Assembly (NCBI RefSeq): GCF_900220965.1
Contig: NZ_OBQC01000014.1
Span: 1 to 64,000, forward strand
Reading direction: 5' to 3'
From: Ureibacillus acetophenoni
GTDB lineage: Bacteria; Bacillota; Bacilli; Bacillales_A; Planococcaceae
Length of the DNA stretch: 64,000 bases
Shown here: positions 1-8,448 of the stretch, piece after piece
Layout of the letters: each line of letters begins with the position of its first letter
Numbering within the stretch: position 1 is the stretch's first letter
The notes under the pieces: generated by a model
The model's database searches: none
What the model was told of the DNA's origin: nothing
The model's input: only the letters and a program-made list of their open reading frames with translations
Program-made: the position numbers and the translations under genes

Positions 1-2
1 GA

Positions 3-44
3 ATATTAGATACAAAAGAATGGCTAGAAAATAGTTCGGTTTAA
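3..44 (+). CDS. 3' end of an unidentified CDS (partial)
   Basis: An open frame enters from the left edge and ends at a TAA at 42-44, giving a 13-residue tail (ILDTKEWLENSSV). It is too short to identify. The repeats just after the stop resemble the repeated ends of some insertion sequences, so a transposase C-terminus is one possibility, but nothing here proves it. Confidence 0.25.
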   Translation: MLDTKEWLENSSV

Positions 45-45
45 G

Positions 46-83
46 TGGCTCAGTTTTTAATTAATAAATGGCTCAATTTTTAC
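46..83. repeat. Two direct repeats after the partial CDS
   Basis: TGGCTCAGTTTTTAA (46-60) and TGGCTCAATTTTTAC (69-83) are imperfect direct copies 23 bases apart. IS21-type elements carry several short repeats at each end, so this may be an insertion-sequence terminus. The upstream part of any such element is outside the window. Confidence 0.35.
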
Positions 84-135
84 TTGCGAAATACACTATG
101 CTATCGTATATAACAAGTTTTACTATTCTCTCCGA

Positions 136-339
136 CTATCTAACCTTTGCCTCTTTTTTGAATAGAGCTGCATATTCTTGTCTTTGATGTTTAAGTATAC
201 GATGTTTTATTTCTTCTTGTTTGGTAAGAGAGAGTGCATCGTAGTGAGAGCGCAAGTTGTTTAATTCCTCAAGTGTTAAATCGTTCTCTATCGTTAATTC
301 TTTACTTAATTAAGAAGAAATCATAACAATCATAACCAT
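136..339 (-). pseudogene. Small gene interrupted by one in-frame stop
   Basis: On the minus strand an AGGAG (348-352) sits eight bases before an ATG at 339. The frame reads nine codons, meets a single TAA (310-312), then stays open for 57 more codons to a TAG at 136-138. The downstream part is charged and helical, with stretches such as LTLEELNNLRSHYDALSLTK and KHRILKHQRQEYAALFKKEA. A good ribosome binding site plus one clean stop suggests a recently broken small gene of the mobile element, or a gene read through or reinitiated. I do not recognise the family. Confidence 0.4.
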
Positions 340-592
340 AACAACATCTCCTACTTAACAAGTTATAGAAAGAGGAGGTGAGTCCTACTTTTTAATAAAA
401 AAAATATTTAAAATTTTTAAAAATATAAAAGGGATTTTGTATCTGTTGTTCAATATGATAATTGCGAAAGAAAGCACGAACGGATTTCACACACACCGTT
501 CAAATGTTCATATCTATATGGAGGAAATACATTAACTGCATTACATTATAACCCTTTCCTCATAGCCGTTAGGCAGAAAGGGAGGGATACAT

Positions 593-2257
593 ATGAACGA
601 ATTATTAAACAAATATTCAGTAAGAAAACAAGAAATTATTAAGGGTGCTATTAGTAACTTTAAATCAAATGTTACTGATGCAGTGGGGTTACAAGCCAGT
701 TTGCTTGAAGTGATCGATTCAGAAGACATTATAAGAGTTATTCAACTCGTAACTATGACAGAAGAAGAGTTAGCGATAGAGGAAGGAAAAGATTATCTTC
801 TTGAACAGAAAAAGAGAGAGGTAGCAGAAAGGGAAAGGAAACTTGCTGAGTTCTTTACAAGAAAAGGGTACAATGCAAAAGGTGAGCAAATCATAAAACC
901 TAAATTCATTAAAGAAGTACATACTTACAATGAGCAGGACGAAATAGTTAAGACAACAAGAAGTCTAAATAAAAATATGTTTACTAAATACTTAGTTGTT
1001 AAGTATCCGATGCTTGATGTTTTTAAAATGAAATACTTCTATGAAGATGGGGTTTACATTGAGAAGCCATACAATGAAATAAAAATTATAATCCAAGAAG
1101 AACTAGATCTACTAGGTGATGATTTAGTTGGAACAAATACTATAAAAGATATTGCTGAATTGTGGACAAATACTCGTTCAGTTAGTGCAATGGCAAAGGA
1201 CTTAAATAAAAACCCTTACCTTGTCAATTTTAAGAACGGTATATTAGAATTAAGAACTATGAAGTTACTTCCTCATACTATGGAGTTAAAAACTACAATC
1301 CAAATCAATGCAAACTTCGATAAAAATGCAAAATCTAAATACTTTAATGACTTCTATAACTTTACTTTCCCAGATAAAGGAGTTCAAAAATTAGTTTGGC
1401 AAATACTAGGTTATAGTATGTCTCTATTCTTTACACAGAAGAAAAGATTTTTTATCTTCTACGGAGATAAAGATGTTGGTAAATCAACTTTCTTTAACAC
1501 AACAATCAATGCTCTGCTTCCAGAATCAGCACGGCTACACAGAGAGTTGAAAGAATTTACACAAGATAAATACGCAACTGCTGATCTATTTGGAAAAGTT
1601 GTCAATATAAACTCTGAATTATCTTCAGAAGCAGTGTCAAATATAGAGTTATTAAAACAATTAGCAGGTAAAGATGGAATTACGGCTCAAAGAAAATTTG
1701 GACAACCATTCTCTTTTGTACCAATTGCAAAATACATTTTTGCTGCCAACACATTGCCAACAATAAGTACACAAGATGCGTCATCTGCATTCTATGAGCG
1801 TGTAATCTTAGTTCCGTTTACTGAAAAAGTAAAATTCAAAGACCGTTCATTAGAAGATAATATTAAAAATAATGATTTAGATTATGTTGCAACGATGGCC
1901 TTTACTGCATTACACGAAATGATGAATAATAACTTTGAGTTTGATATTCCTGAAAATATCAATGAAATCTTGCAAGAATATGAGGAAGAAAACAACAGTG
2001 TTATCTCATTCGTTCAAAACTGCTGTACTCTTGAAGAAAAAGGATATGTTCATAAAGACGAATTTATGAAATTCTATGTTGCCTATTGCGAACAAGAACT
2101 TGAACAAACTTCTAAATCATTAAAACAAGTTAAACGAATTTTAGAAATGCAATTTGATATTAATACTGAACATCGTGTCCGGAATATACGTGGATATCTA
2201 AAAGGTATTACATTAAACACACAAGAAATACAACACTTTCATTCTTTGAGAACGTAA
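593..2257 (+). CDS. SF3-type helicase / D5-like primase-helicase
   Basis: A 554-residue replication protein of the kind found in phages, plasmids and integrative elements. The Walker A motif GDKDVGKST lies near residue 290-298 after FYxD5-family-like spacing. It is followed by VVNINSEL (Walker B region) and FAANTLP, the sensor segment typical of superfamily 3 helicases (D5/DUF5906 type). The N-terminal 130 residues are charged and predicted coiled (residues about 55-90) and may hold a DNA-binding function. No clear catalytic primase motif was seen there. The ATG at 593 follows GGGAGGG at good spacing. It is probably the initiator helicase of the element whose Rad52-like partner lies at 3034. 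Exact element type cannot be told. Confidence 0.75.
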   Translation: MNELLNKYSVRKQEIIKGAISNFKSNVTDAVGLQASLLEVIDSEDIIRVIQLVTMTEEELAIEEGKDYLLEQKKREVAERERKLAEFFTRKGYNAKGEQIIKPKFIKEVHTYNEQDEIVKTTRSLNKNMFTKYLVVKYPMLDVFKMKYFYEDGVYIEKPYNEIKIIIQEELDLLGDDLVGTNTIKDIAELWTNTRSVSAMAKDLNKNPYLVNFKNGILELRTMKLLPHTMELKTTIQINANFDKNAKSKYFNDFYNFTFPDKGVQKLVWQILGYSMSLFFTQKKRFFIFYGDKDVGKSTFFNTTINALLPESARLHRELKEFTQDKYATADLFGKVVNINSELSSEAVSNIELLKQLAGKDGITAQRKFGQPFSFVPIAKYIFAANTLPTISTQDASSAFYERVILVPFTEKVKFKDRSLEDNIKNNDLDYVATMAFTALHEMMNNNFEFDIPENINEILQEYEEENNSVISFVQNCCTLEEKGYVHKDEFMKFYVAYCEQELEQTSKSLKQVKRILEMQFDINTEHRVRNIRGYLKGITLNTQEIQHFHSLRT

Positions 2258-2285
2258 ACAGAACAAAATGATTATAGTTAAATAA

Positions 2286-2332
2286 CCAACAAGAAAGGGA
2301 TTGGGTGTACTACTCAGTCCCTTTCTTGTTGG
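2286..2332 (+). terminator. Perfect 15-bp hairpin after the helicase gene
   Basis: Arms 2286-2300 and 2318-2332 (CCAACAAGAAAGGGA and its exact complement) flank a 17-base loop. There is no T-run after the stem, so it is either a weak terminator or a structural element. A second 15-bp hairpin with a similar loop occurs at 2702-2750. Confidence 0.6.
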
Positions 2333-2337
2333 CTAAA

Positions 2338-2686
2338 ATGCCACTTTGCTACTAATTGTGTGGTAAATCACAGTTAAAAACAAAAGAAAACGGTTAATTA
2401 TCGGCAGATATTTTTATGCTAAAACCTAAGAAATCTTTATATATCAAGGGTTTGTGTTATTTCAAAAGTCAATTCTGCCAAAATGCCACACCTAATACTC
2501 TTCATAACTATAAATTACTTTTCTATATAATAGTTTATTTTAAGAGGCAAAATGGCAGATAATATTAAGAATGTAGTAATATCAAGTGTTTTAGGTGTTA
2601 TTTCTATGCCACTTTTTGTATTACGTGCCACTTTCTTATGGTTTCATAAACGAGATTGCCAATGCTTTATGTCAATATGCCATTTT
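2338..2686. repeat. Dispersed ATGCCACTTT repeats (iteron-like)
   Basis: The decamer ATGCCACTTT or a close form occurs at 2338-2347, 2483-2489 (ATGCCAC only), 2606-2615, 2625-2634 (GTGCCACTTT) and 2677-2686 (ATGCCATTTT). All lie in the 776-base non-coding gap between the helicase and Rad52-like genes. Repeats next to an initiator helicase suggest binding sites in a replication origin. Spacing is irregular, so this is only a candidate. The small open frame 2552-2773 across it runs through the next hairpin and is not convincing. Confidence 0.35.
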
Positions 2687-2701
2687 AATGTTGAATTTCA
2701 A

Positions 2702-2750
2702 ACAAAAAGGAGAGACAAGTATATTAATACCCCTCGTCTCTCCTTTTTGT
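2702..2750 (+). terminator. Perfect 15-bp hairpin, likely terminator
   Basis: ACAAAAAGGAGAGAC (2702-2716) pairs exactly with 2736-2750 across a 19-base loop, and the descending arm contains TTTTT. It would work as a terminator in either direction. The rest of the gap up to 3000 holds AT-rich sequence with no gene I can support. Confidence 0.6.
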
Positions 2751-3033
2751 TAGCGTCACACACACTTTTCTAACGTTCATATAGGAAGTTTGTTATATAT
2801 GTTAATAAGTTTCTACTGTATCGAGTAGATAACTATATTATAACTAATCCTATCTGAATAATCAAATTTATAGAGTGGGAAGTTTTATCTTAAAATAAAG
2901 GATTCTTATTACATGTAATTAACTGTAAAGTATAAATATTTTTCACGGGCTGACATAACCCGTTTAGTTCACACACATATATAGTTGTTGAAAACCAGCC
3001 GCACTAAGAAACTAATCAAGGAGGTTGATCTAT

Positions 3034-3690
3034 ATGTTTAAAAAGTCATTAAAATATGAAGAATTAAATGGAGGACAATTAGAGTTGATTTGGAGACAGT
3101 TAGAGGAAGGTATTAACAGTATTGAGGTTAAGATAATGAGTGGTACTGGCTATCCATTTAAAAAGGCTGATGATGTTATAAGAGTTCTGAATGAAAAACT
3201 AGGTGTTAACAATTGGAAAGCAAAAGTTGTTAGTGAAAAATTAACTAATACAAGTGTTGTTATCCGCTCTGAACTATATATTTTCGAGCAAAAAGTTTCA
3301 GAAGGTTATGGAAATTCTGATTTCGTAAAAGGTCAAGAATCAGGAGACTTGTTCAAATCAGCATATAAAGATAGTATAAAAAATGCTTGTGGAATCATGG
3401 GGTTAGATGTAGTTCCGAAAAAGAGAAGTCATTCAGTAGCAGACAGTAGACAAGTAATACAGGATTCTTACAATCCTTCTTTCCAACAACAAAACACGCA
3501 ACAGAAATATAATTTACCACAACAGATTTACTCGCAACAGGTTCAATATCCAGATACATTGGAATTTGTAGATGCATACTGTCAAGATACAGGAAATCAA
3601 CTGAGTGGTAAAACGGCAAATTTTTCAATGAAGTTTTATGGCAAGTTGTTATCACAAGAAGTACAAAAAAATCACAAAAGAATTAAATAA
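3034..3690 (+). CDS. Rad52/22-like single-strand annealing protein
   Basis: A 218-residue protein with a Rad52-family N-terminal domain: YPFKKADDVIRVLNEKLG, then a substrate-binding beta region ending in FVKGQESGDLFKSAYKDSIK and NACGIMGLD. Such proteins anneal single strands during phage or plasmid recombination. The C-terminal third (from about residue 145) is Gln-rich (QQQNTQQKYNLPQQ) and looks disordered, as in tails that bind SSB or partner proteins. I prefer the ATG at 3034 because GGAGG (3020-3024) lies nine bases before it, whereas the TTG at 3025 touches the ribosome binding site. It pairs functionally with the upstream helicase. Confidence 0.75.
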   Translation: MFKKSLKYEELNGGQLELIWRQLEEGINSIEVKIMSGTGYPFKKADDVIRVLNEKLGVNNWKAKVVSEKLTNTSVVIRSELYIFEQKVSEGYGNSDFVKGQESGDLFKSAYKDSIKNACGIMGLDVVPKKRSHSVADSRQVIQDSYNPSFQQQNTQQKYNLPQQIYSQQVQYPDTLEFVDAYCQDTGNQLSGKTANFSMKFYGKLLSQEVQKNHKRIK

Positions 3691-3885
3691 CAAATGTGAG
3701 AAAGGGGAAGAGTAGAGATATTCTTCCTTTTTCTCTCTCTCAAAAATAAGTAAAAAAACTATGAATGAAAAAAGGGCTTGCATTGTCAATGTCTAACTGA
3801 AGTAGTAGGATAAGTGGTTACGGATTATTAACCCTGATTGCTTCTCCTTTAATAGAAAATACTAGGTAAGAAGGTAGGTGAGAAA

Positions 3886-4056
3886 ATGAGAGTGACTGAC
3901 ATAGTATTCGAAAAAAAGAAAACTCTTCCTGAAGAACTGAGAGAACTACTCGAAGAATTGGAGGAAGAGAGAAAGACTATAACAGATTTTGATTTGGAAA
4001 TCGTGTATGCAAGTTTTACATATCGTTTAAAAAGTATTCTGGGGGACTTTGATTGA
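3886..4056 (+). CDS. Small acidic protein of unknown function (56 aa)
   Basis: ATG at 3886 follows AGGTGAG at good spacing. The product is charged, with a central acidic run (LPEELRELLEELEEERKT) that should form one long helix, ending SILGDFD. Its TGA overlaps the TTG start of the next gene (4053), so the two are probably translated together. I do not recognise the family. Small helical proteins like this are common in mobile-element backbones. Confidence 0.55.
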   Translation: MRVTDIVFEKKKTLPEELRELLEELEEERKTITDFDLEIVYASFTYRLKSILGDFD

Positions 4057-4238
4057 AGAATAGTGACTTTTTGCTTTTAAGAGTTGTTGGCTTGATTTCA
4101 GTGGTTTGTATGTTGTTTGTAGTGGTTTATGGAATTAATCTAATAATTAGTATGACAAGCAATAAGTGGGAGTTGGCTGTGTTTCTAAGTCTCTTTATTG
4201 GCTCTCTATTTATTGTTGTCTATAAGGCTCATAGGTGA
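4053..4238 (+). CDS. Small two-helix membrane protein (61 aa)
   Basis: Starts with TTG at 4053, overlapping the previous gene by four bases, with GGGGGA upstream. Residues about 7-32 and 39-57 are strongly hydrophobic, so it should span the membrane twice, with a short KAHR tail. Function is unknown. The overlap implies it acts with, or is dosed with, the 56-residue acidic protein. From its end to about 4378 I see no gene. Confidence 0.5.
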   Translation: MKNSDFLLLRVVGLISVVCMLFVVVYGINLIISMTSNKWELAVFLSLFIGSLFIVVYKAHR

Positions 4239-4439
4239 GTATGAAAGGTCTTGTAGAGAGTTATTGCTACGGTGTTTGTCAATATAGTTGTCGCATTTTG
4301 CTAGTTTATTATGATAGTAAACTTCTTTTTAATTCCCTAAGTCTATATAAGCTAGCGCACTGCGTTTGCTCACCCCATGATTTTGATTGAAGGGAAAAGC
4401 GTGCTTCAATCAAAATCACGTGGAAAAGGGAGTTTTTAT

Positions 4440-5510
4440 TTATTTCCGATTACCTTTTGTTTCCTCACGCATTGGATTTAACGCCACTTTTTCATGCGGG
4501 GCCCAATTACGAGTCTGACGCGCCCAACGTTCTGGGTGCTTATTTTTAGCTTGTTCATAAACTTCTTCTCGTCTCTCCAAAATGGCTGTATGCACACCTG
4601 TATGACATTGCACGGGCGTTACATAATTTAACCCGCTATGTAAGTGTACTTCGTTGTACCAATATACAAACTCACTAGCCCATTTCCTTGCTTGATCTAG
4701 CGTTTCAAAACCTCTACTTGGAAAATTCGGACGGTATTTCAGTGTGCGGAACATCGCCTCAGAATAGGGATTATCGTTACTCACTCTTGGTCTAGAGAAT
4801 GAACTTTGAATCCCCATTTTCTCAAGTAAAGCCTGAAACGTCGCAGCTTTCATAGGGCTACCATTATCTGAGTGCAATACAAGTGGTTCCCCCTTGATTT
4901 TTTCATTAACCACTGCTTTTTGAATTAATTGTTTTGCATATTTTGCTTCTTCTGATTCCCAAACTTCCCAGCCAACTACTTTTCTACTAAACAAGTCAAG
5001 AATTAAATAGAGTTTATAGAATAGCCCCTTCACAGGTCCGCTTAACCATGTGATATCCCATGTCCATACCTGATTTGGGCCAATGGCCAAATGACTTTCT
5101 GGTATTCTTTTCATTGGTTTTTGACTACGTCCACGATGATGCTGCATCTTTTCTTCTCGTAAGATACGATAAAATGTTGATTCTGATGCAATATATGTAC
5201 CTTGATCTGCTAGTTTGGGCACAATTTGAGTTGGTGGTAGATCCACAAATTCTTCTTGCTTCACAACTTCTAAAATGTCTGTTCTCTCTTCTTCAGATAA
5301 TTTATTTTTTGGAACTGGACGTTTCGCATGGGGACGTCCGTCCACCTTTACGCCACCTTCTACTACCCAACGCTCATAGGTACGAACACTGATATGAAGT
5401 TCTTCACAGGCTTTCGCTAATCGCGCACCATTTTGATTCGCTTCTTTGATGAGTTCTACTGCTAGTGCGCGATTTGACGGGCTAATCATTCGTCCTCTTC
5501 GTCCCCCCAA
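4440..5510 (-). CDS. IS3-family transposase OrfB (DDE domain)
   Basis: Carries the catalytic core of the transposase. An HTH-like N-terminus (RLAKACEELHISVRTYERWV) is followed by an rve integrase domain with the triad Asp in WTWDITW, Asp in LHSDNG and Glu in NPYSEAMFRTLKY. All three acidic residues are present, so it looks active. The open frame begins before its first ATG (at 5489) and overlaps the end of OrfA in the -1 frame. It is therefore probably made as an OrfAB fusion by frameshifting. Full length for the family. Confidence 0.85.
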   Translation of the reverse strand: MGGRRGRMISPSNRALAVELIKEANQNGARLAKACEELHISVRTYERWVVEGGVKVDGRPHAKRPVPKNKLSEEERTDILEVVKQEEFVDLPPTQIVPKLADQGTYIASESTFYRILREEKMQHHRGRSQKPMKRIPESHLAIGPNQVWTWDITWLSGPVKGLFYKLYLILDLFSRKVVGWEVWESEEAKYAKQLIQKAVVNEKIKGEPLVLHSDNGSPMKAATFQALLEKMGIQSSFSRPRVSNDNPYSEAMFRTLKYRPNFPSRGFETLDQARKWASEFVYWYNEVHLHSGLNYVTPVQCHTGVHTAILERREEVYEQAKNKHPERWARQTRNWAPHEKVALNPMREETKGNRK

Positions 5511-5995
5511 ATCGCTTGGGCCTTTTTTCTAAGTAGTAATATGGCAGCTGCTTCCGCAAGTGCTTTCTCTTTCTTTTGAAGCTCTTTTTCTAATTGTTTT
5601 GCACGTTTTTGTTCTTCTTTCAATGCACTATTTAATTGCTTTGACTGATCGACAGTTTGCCCATTCGCTTGTAGGCAAACTTTCTTCCACGATTCAATTT
5701 GTTCACGATACAATCCTTTTTTACGGCAGTATTCTGCCAACTCTAATTCCGTCATAGTAAATGTTTCCATAACGACCAGGAACTTATCTTGGCTACTCCA
5801 TTTTTCGCTCACTTGGTCATTACCAGGTGTAACCATTCCAGCTTCACGTGCCTCTTTTCGCCATTTGTATAAAGTCGCTTCACTAATACCTTCTGCTTCA
5901 CTTAATTTCGATACCGATTCGTTGTGTGGGGGCATCATGCGGTTGATAATTTCCTTTTTTCGTTCAGTGGAATATACTACTCGATCTTTTGTCAT
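5486..5995 (-). CDS. IS3-family transposase OrfA (HTH)
   Basis: A 169-residue DNA-binding partner of OrfB, with an N-terminal helix-turn-helix (SVSKLSEAEGISEATLYKWR) and a C-terminal Lys/Glu-rich coiled coil (about residues 110-155) that fits the leucine-zipper multimerisation region of IS3 OrfA proteins. The ATG at 5995 follows GGAGG by eight bases; an earlier in-frame start at 6040 has no such site. It ends in the A6G slippery region that joins it to OrfB. Confidence 0.8.
   Translation of the reverse strand: MTKDRVVYSTERKKEIINRMMPPHNESVSKLSEAEGISEATLYKWRKEAREAGMVTPGNDQVSEKWSSQDKFLVVMETFTMTELELAEYCRKKGLYREQIESWKKVCLQANGQTVDQSKQLNSALKEEQKRAKQLEKELQKKEKALAEAAAILLLRKKAQAIWGDEEDE
5522..5528 (-). 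other. A-AAA-AAG slippery heptamer for -1 frameshift
   Basis: On the minus strand the OrfA frame reads AGA AAA AAG, so the heptamer A AAA AAG is in the classic phase for -1 slippage. The -1 frame then stays open through GGRRGR into OrfB. This is how IS3 elements make the OrfAB transposase. Confidence 0.7.
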
Positions 5996-6069
5996 CTCGA
6001 TGACCTCCGTGTGATTTTCTCTATCATAACACGTTAGCACCGTACGACATCTATCCTAACAGAGGGGGA

Positions 6070-6351
6070 TTGAAAATAAGTGCAGAAGGTAAAAACTATT
6101 TAGACCAAATATTAGCTGATTCAGAGGTAAAAACATTACGTTTCTTTGGGGTACAAGGCTGCTGTGGAATGCATTTGAGCGTAGCAATTGATCCAGTACA
6201 AGAAACAGATACAGTTCAAACAATTGAGGGCATTAATGTTGCAATAGATGCTAGTATTGCCCCACAATTAACTGACGTAAAAATTCATGCAGAAGAAGAA
6301 CAAGGCGAAATAGGTCTAGTTCTGATTGGATATACACCAACGAGTTGCTAG
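6070..6351 (+). CDS. HesB/IscA-like small protein
   Basis: A 93-residue protein of the HesB/YneR-like iron-sulfur accessory family. FGVQGCCGMHLSVAIDP and the beta-rich middle match the fold. The usual C-terminal CGC motif is absent and the protein ends PTSC, so cysteines are present but arranged differently from IscA. It may bind a metal, cluster or thiol-reactive ligand rather than act as a standard scaffold. TTG start at 6070 directly follows GAGGGGGA. It lies between the insertion sequence and the cysteine-rich MFS/MarR/flavoprotein cluster, and its own CC pair fits that theme. Confidence 0.65.
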   Translation: MKISAEGKNYLDQILADSEVKTLRFFGVQGCCGMHLSVAIDPVQETDTVQTIEGINVAIDASIAPQLTDVKIHAEEEQGEIGLVLIGYTPTSC

Positions 6352-6393
6352 AGACAACTTCATACGTAAGATGATTAAATCAATAGAAATGGG

Positions 6394-6424
6394 CATTAAT
6401 CTAAAAGGATTAATGTCTTTTTTA
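6394..6424 (+). terminator. Terminator after the HesB-like gene
   Basis: CATTAATC (6394-6401) pairs with GATTAATG (6408-6415), followed by TCTTTTTT. Confidence 0.7.
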
Positions 6425-6585
6425 TTGAACGTTTTTTCAAGTTAGTTGTAGTTTTCAAATAAATTTATAAAATCGTTAAATAAAAAATAAAGATAGCTCA
6501 CTCTGAAATTGTTTTAAAATAGTTAATTGTAGAGTCTTAACAAAATGTTTGTTGTTACAGATTTTAAATCGTATCGCAAAAAGTG

Positions 6586-6600
6586 ATTGTATAATGCAAG
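6586..6600. promoter_or_regulatory. MarR-type palindromic operator, copy 1
   Basis: ATTGTATAATGCAAG is an imperfect form of the CTTGCATTNTGCAAG palindrome seen twice downstream. TTGTAT within it lies 17 bases before TAATAT, so a repressor here would block the -35 of the MFS gene promoter. Confidence 0.6.
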
Positions 6601-6652
6601 TAAATAAGTTAATATTTGTAATTATAGACATATATGAAGAGGGAGCTTAACA

Positions 6653-7894
6653 ATGTCCAATTTAAAGAAAAATGACTCCCAAGTAATCGTAATTGTTGCT
6701 GTGATTACAGCGATCAGTCTTTTTGGAGATTCAATGTTGTACATTGCCTTACCTATATTTTGGGAAGAAGCGGGACTTAGCTCCATATGGCAAGTTGGTG
6801 TTCTCCTATCGATTAATCGTTTTATACGATTACCGATCAATCCAATTATAGGATGGCTATATCAGAAAATCTCACTTAAAACAGGATTTATAATTGCAAT
6901 TATTTTAGGCAGTTTAACTACTTTAGGTTATGGTTTATTTAATGGTTTTGTTGCTTGGATGATATTACGAGGAATTTGGGGAATTGCTTGGTCATTCTTT
7001 AAAATTGGAGGTTTATCTGTTGTTGCAATTCATGCTGAAGAGAATAGTAGGGGGAAATCAATTGGATTGTACAACGGTATTTACCGTTTAGGTAGTTTAG
7101 TTGGGATGCTGGCAGGAGGAATTCTAGTACCGATTATCGGTCTAGATATAGTATCAATTCTATTTGGTTGTATGACTCTGACAGGTCTTCCTTTAATCTT
7201 ACTATATATGAAAAGAGGATCTTCAGGAAAAGAGGATACTTCTGAAAATACCGATGAGAAAACTAAATTAATACATCATATTACAAGAAGAAACTTGACG
7301 ATTATCATTACAGGTTTTTGTATTACCTTATTATTTCAAGGGGTACTCATATCCACTTTAAGTTCTATTCTTGAATATCACCATGGAAAAAGAATCCACT
7401 TATTTGGTACTATATTAAACGTTACATTTTTAGCAGGTGTTATTTTATCTGTTAGATGGGTATGGGAGCCTTTTTTAGGCGAACGCTTTGGACATTGGTC
7501 TGATGGGCAAAGGGGAAGGATACCATTATTATTAATTTCTTTAATCTTTACTAGTATCACTTTTGGTATGTTATCAAGTGACCTTCCAATAATGCTATTT
7601 ATTATGATCATTTTAATTGTACTAATAGGAGCAACTGCACTAACTACTATTGTGGACGCAATTGCTTTGGATGCATCGAAAAAGACAAATGTTGTGTCAT
7701 TTCTTACAACGTATTCTATAGTTCAAGATTTAGGGGCTTCAATTGGGCCATTTATTAGTTTTATTTTGCTAGGCTTGGATAATGGATTATCATACATTTA
7801 TATAGGCGGAGCAGGGATATTTCTTATTTTAGCTTTCTTATGGCTACCATCATATTTGAGAGAACGTCAGAAGAGAGAGCATCTAAACTTTTAA
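6653..7894 (+). CDS. MFS transporter, probable drug or toxic-compound exporter
   Basis: A 413-residue major facilitator with about 12 hydrophobic segments and a charged central loop (GSSGKEDTSENTDEKTK) between the two halves. The first helix begins around residue 12. Its substrate cannot be read from sequence. It shares its operator with the MarR regulator and the flavoprotein that follow, so all three probably respond to the same toxic compound, with this protein exporting it or its product. ATG at 6653 follows GAGGGAG. No clear family name such as ArsJ or ArsK could be assigned. Confidence 0.75.
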   Translation: MSNLKKNDSQVIVIVAVITAISLFGDSMLYIALPIFWEEAGLSSIWQVGVLLSINRFIRLPINPIIGWLYQKISLKTGFIIAIILGSLTTLGYGLFNGFVAWMILRGIWGIAWSFFKIGGLSVVAIHAEENSRGKSIGLYNGIYRLGSLVGMLAGGILVPIIGLDIVSILFGCMTLTGLPLILLYMKRGSSGKEDTSENTDEKTKLIHHITRRNLTIIITGFCITLLFQGVLISTLSSILEYHHGKRIHLFGTILNVTFLAGVILSVRWVWEPFLGERFGHWSDGQRGRIPLLLISLIFTSITFGMLSSDLPIMLFIMIILIVLIGATALTTIVDAIALDASKKTNVVSFLTTYSIVQDLGASIGPFISFILLGLDNGLSYIYIGGAGIFLILAFLWLPSYLRERQKREHLNF

Positions 7895-7917
7895 AAATAA
7901 AAATTCATTAAGAATAA

Positions 7918-7932
7918 CTTGCATTATGCAAG
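7918..7932. promoter_or_regulatory. MarR-type palindromic operator, copy 2
   Basis: CTTGCATTATGCAAG is a near-perfect palindrome. TTGCAT serves as -35, with TATAAA 17 bases later, so the site overlaps the promoter of the MarR gene itself and implies autoregulation. Confidence 0.7.
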
Positions 7933-7967
7933 TAAATAAAGTATAAATATTATTAAGAGGTGCAAAG

Positions 7968-8414
7968 ATGGAAAATAAACGTGAAATCTTTCATGTACTA
8001 ACACGAAGATTTGGATTACTAAATAAAAATTGCTGCTCAGTTGGAGGGTTTGACATTTCAACTGTTCAAAGTCATATACTCTATGAAATTGATAAACAAA
8101 ATACTCCGTCCATGCAGCAGATCGCTGAAACGTTGGCAATGGATATAACAACATTCAGCAGACAAATTCAAACATTGGTAAAAATGGAATTAGTGAAAAA
8201 AACACCTTCATCACAAGATAAACGTGTTTCGTTATTAAGTCTTACTACACAAGGGAAATTCGTGGCAACTAGTATTGATCATTCTATGAATGCCTATTTA
8301 GATGAAGTATTTTCTCATTTGAACGAATTTGAAAGAGAAACTGTCATTCGTTCACTTCAGTTGTTAAACGGGGCGATGTCAAAATCTTCAGTTTGTTGCA
8401 CACCATTATATTAA
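7968..8414 (+). CDS. MarR-family regulator with two cysteine pairs
   Basis: A 148-residue winged-helix regulator. The recognition region SMQQIAETLAMDITTFSRQI and the wing VKKTPSSQDKRVSLLSLT are typical of MarR. Unusually, vicinal cysteines occur near the N-terminus (NKNCCSVGG, about residues 23-24) and at the C-terminus (SSVCCTPLY). Paired thiols can sense metalloids, soft metals or oxidants, so this may be a thiol-based sensor, but the ligand is inferred only. It is flanked by palindromes before itself and before the flavoprotein, consistent with self-repression and control of both neighbours. The ATG follows AGAGGTG. Confidence 0.8.
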   Translation: MENKREIFHVLTRRFGLLNKNCCSVGGFDISTVQSHILYEIDKQNTPSMQQIAETLAMDITTFSRQIQTLVKMELVKKTPSSQDKRVSLLSLTTQGKFVATSIDHSMNAYLDEVFSHLNEFERETVIRSLQLLNGAMSKSSVCCTPLY

Positions 8415-8439
8415 GCAAGAGCAATCTTGCTTTTATTTA
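8413..8439 (+). terminator. Terminator at the end of the MarR gene
   Basis: AAGCAAGA and TCTTGCTT form an 8-bp stem with a GCAA loop, followed by a T-rich tail. It overlaps the stop codon. Confidence 0.6.
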
Positions 8440-8448
8440 TAAACAATA

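Larger units (their letters stand above)
4378..6060 (-). mobile_element. IS3-family insertion sequence
   Basis: Two overlapping minus-strand frames, orfA and orfB, with a DDE integrase domain and a frameshift site define an IS3-type element. A 15-bp perfect hairpin (arms 4378-4392 and 4404-4418) lies just after orfB. I could not find convincing terminal inverted repeats or a target duplication, so both ends are approximate. Confidence 0.75.

Noticed and set aside
361-400. GAGGAGGTGAGTCC with a short GTG frame
   Set aside because: A good Shine-Dalgarno-like run, but the frame is only five codons long. It may be a chance or a leader; not supported.
2552-2773. 73-residue open frame after the helicase gene
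   Set aside because: It crosses a perfect 15-bp hairpin and the repeat region, has a poor ribosome binding site and a low-complexity product.
4340-6062. Exact ends of the IS3 element
   Set aside because: I compared both flanks for inverted repeats starting TG and for target duplications and found none convincing, so exact ends are not claimed.
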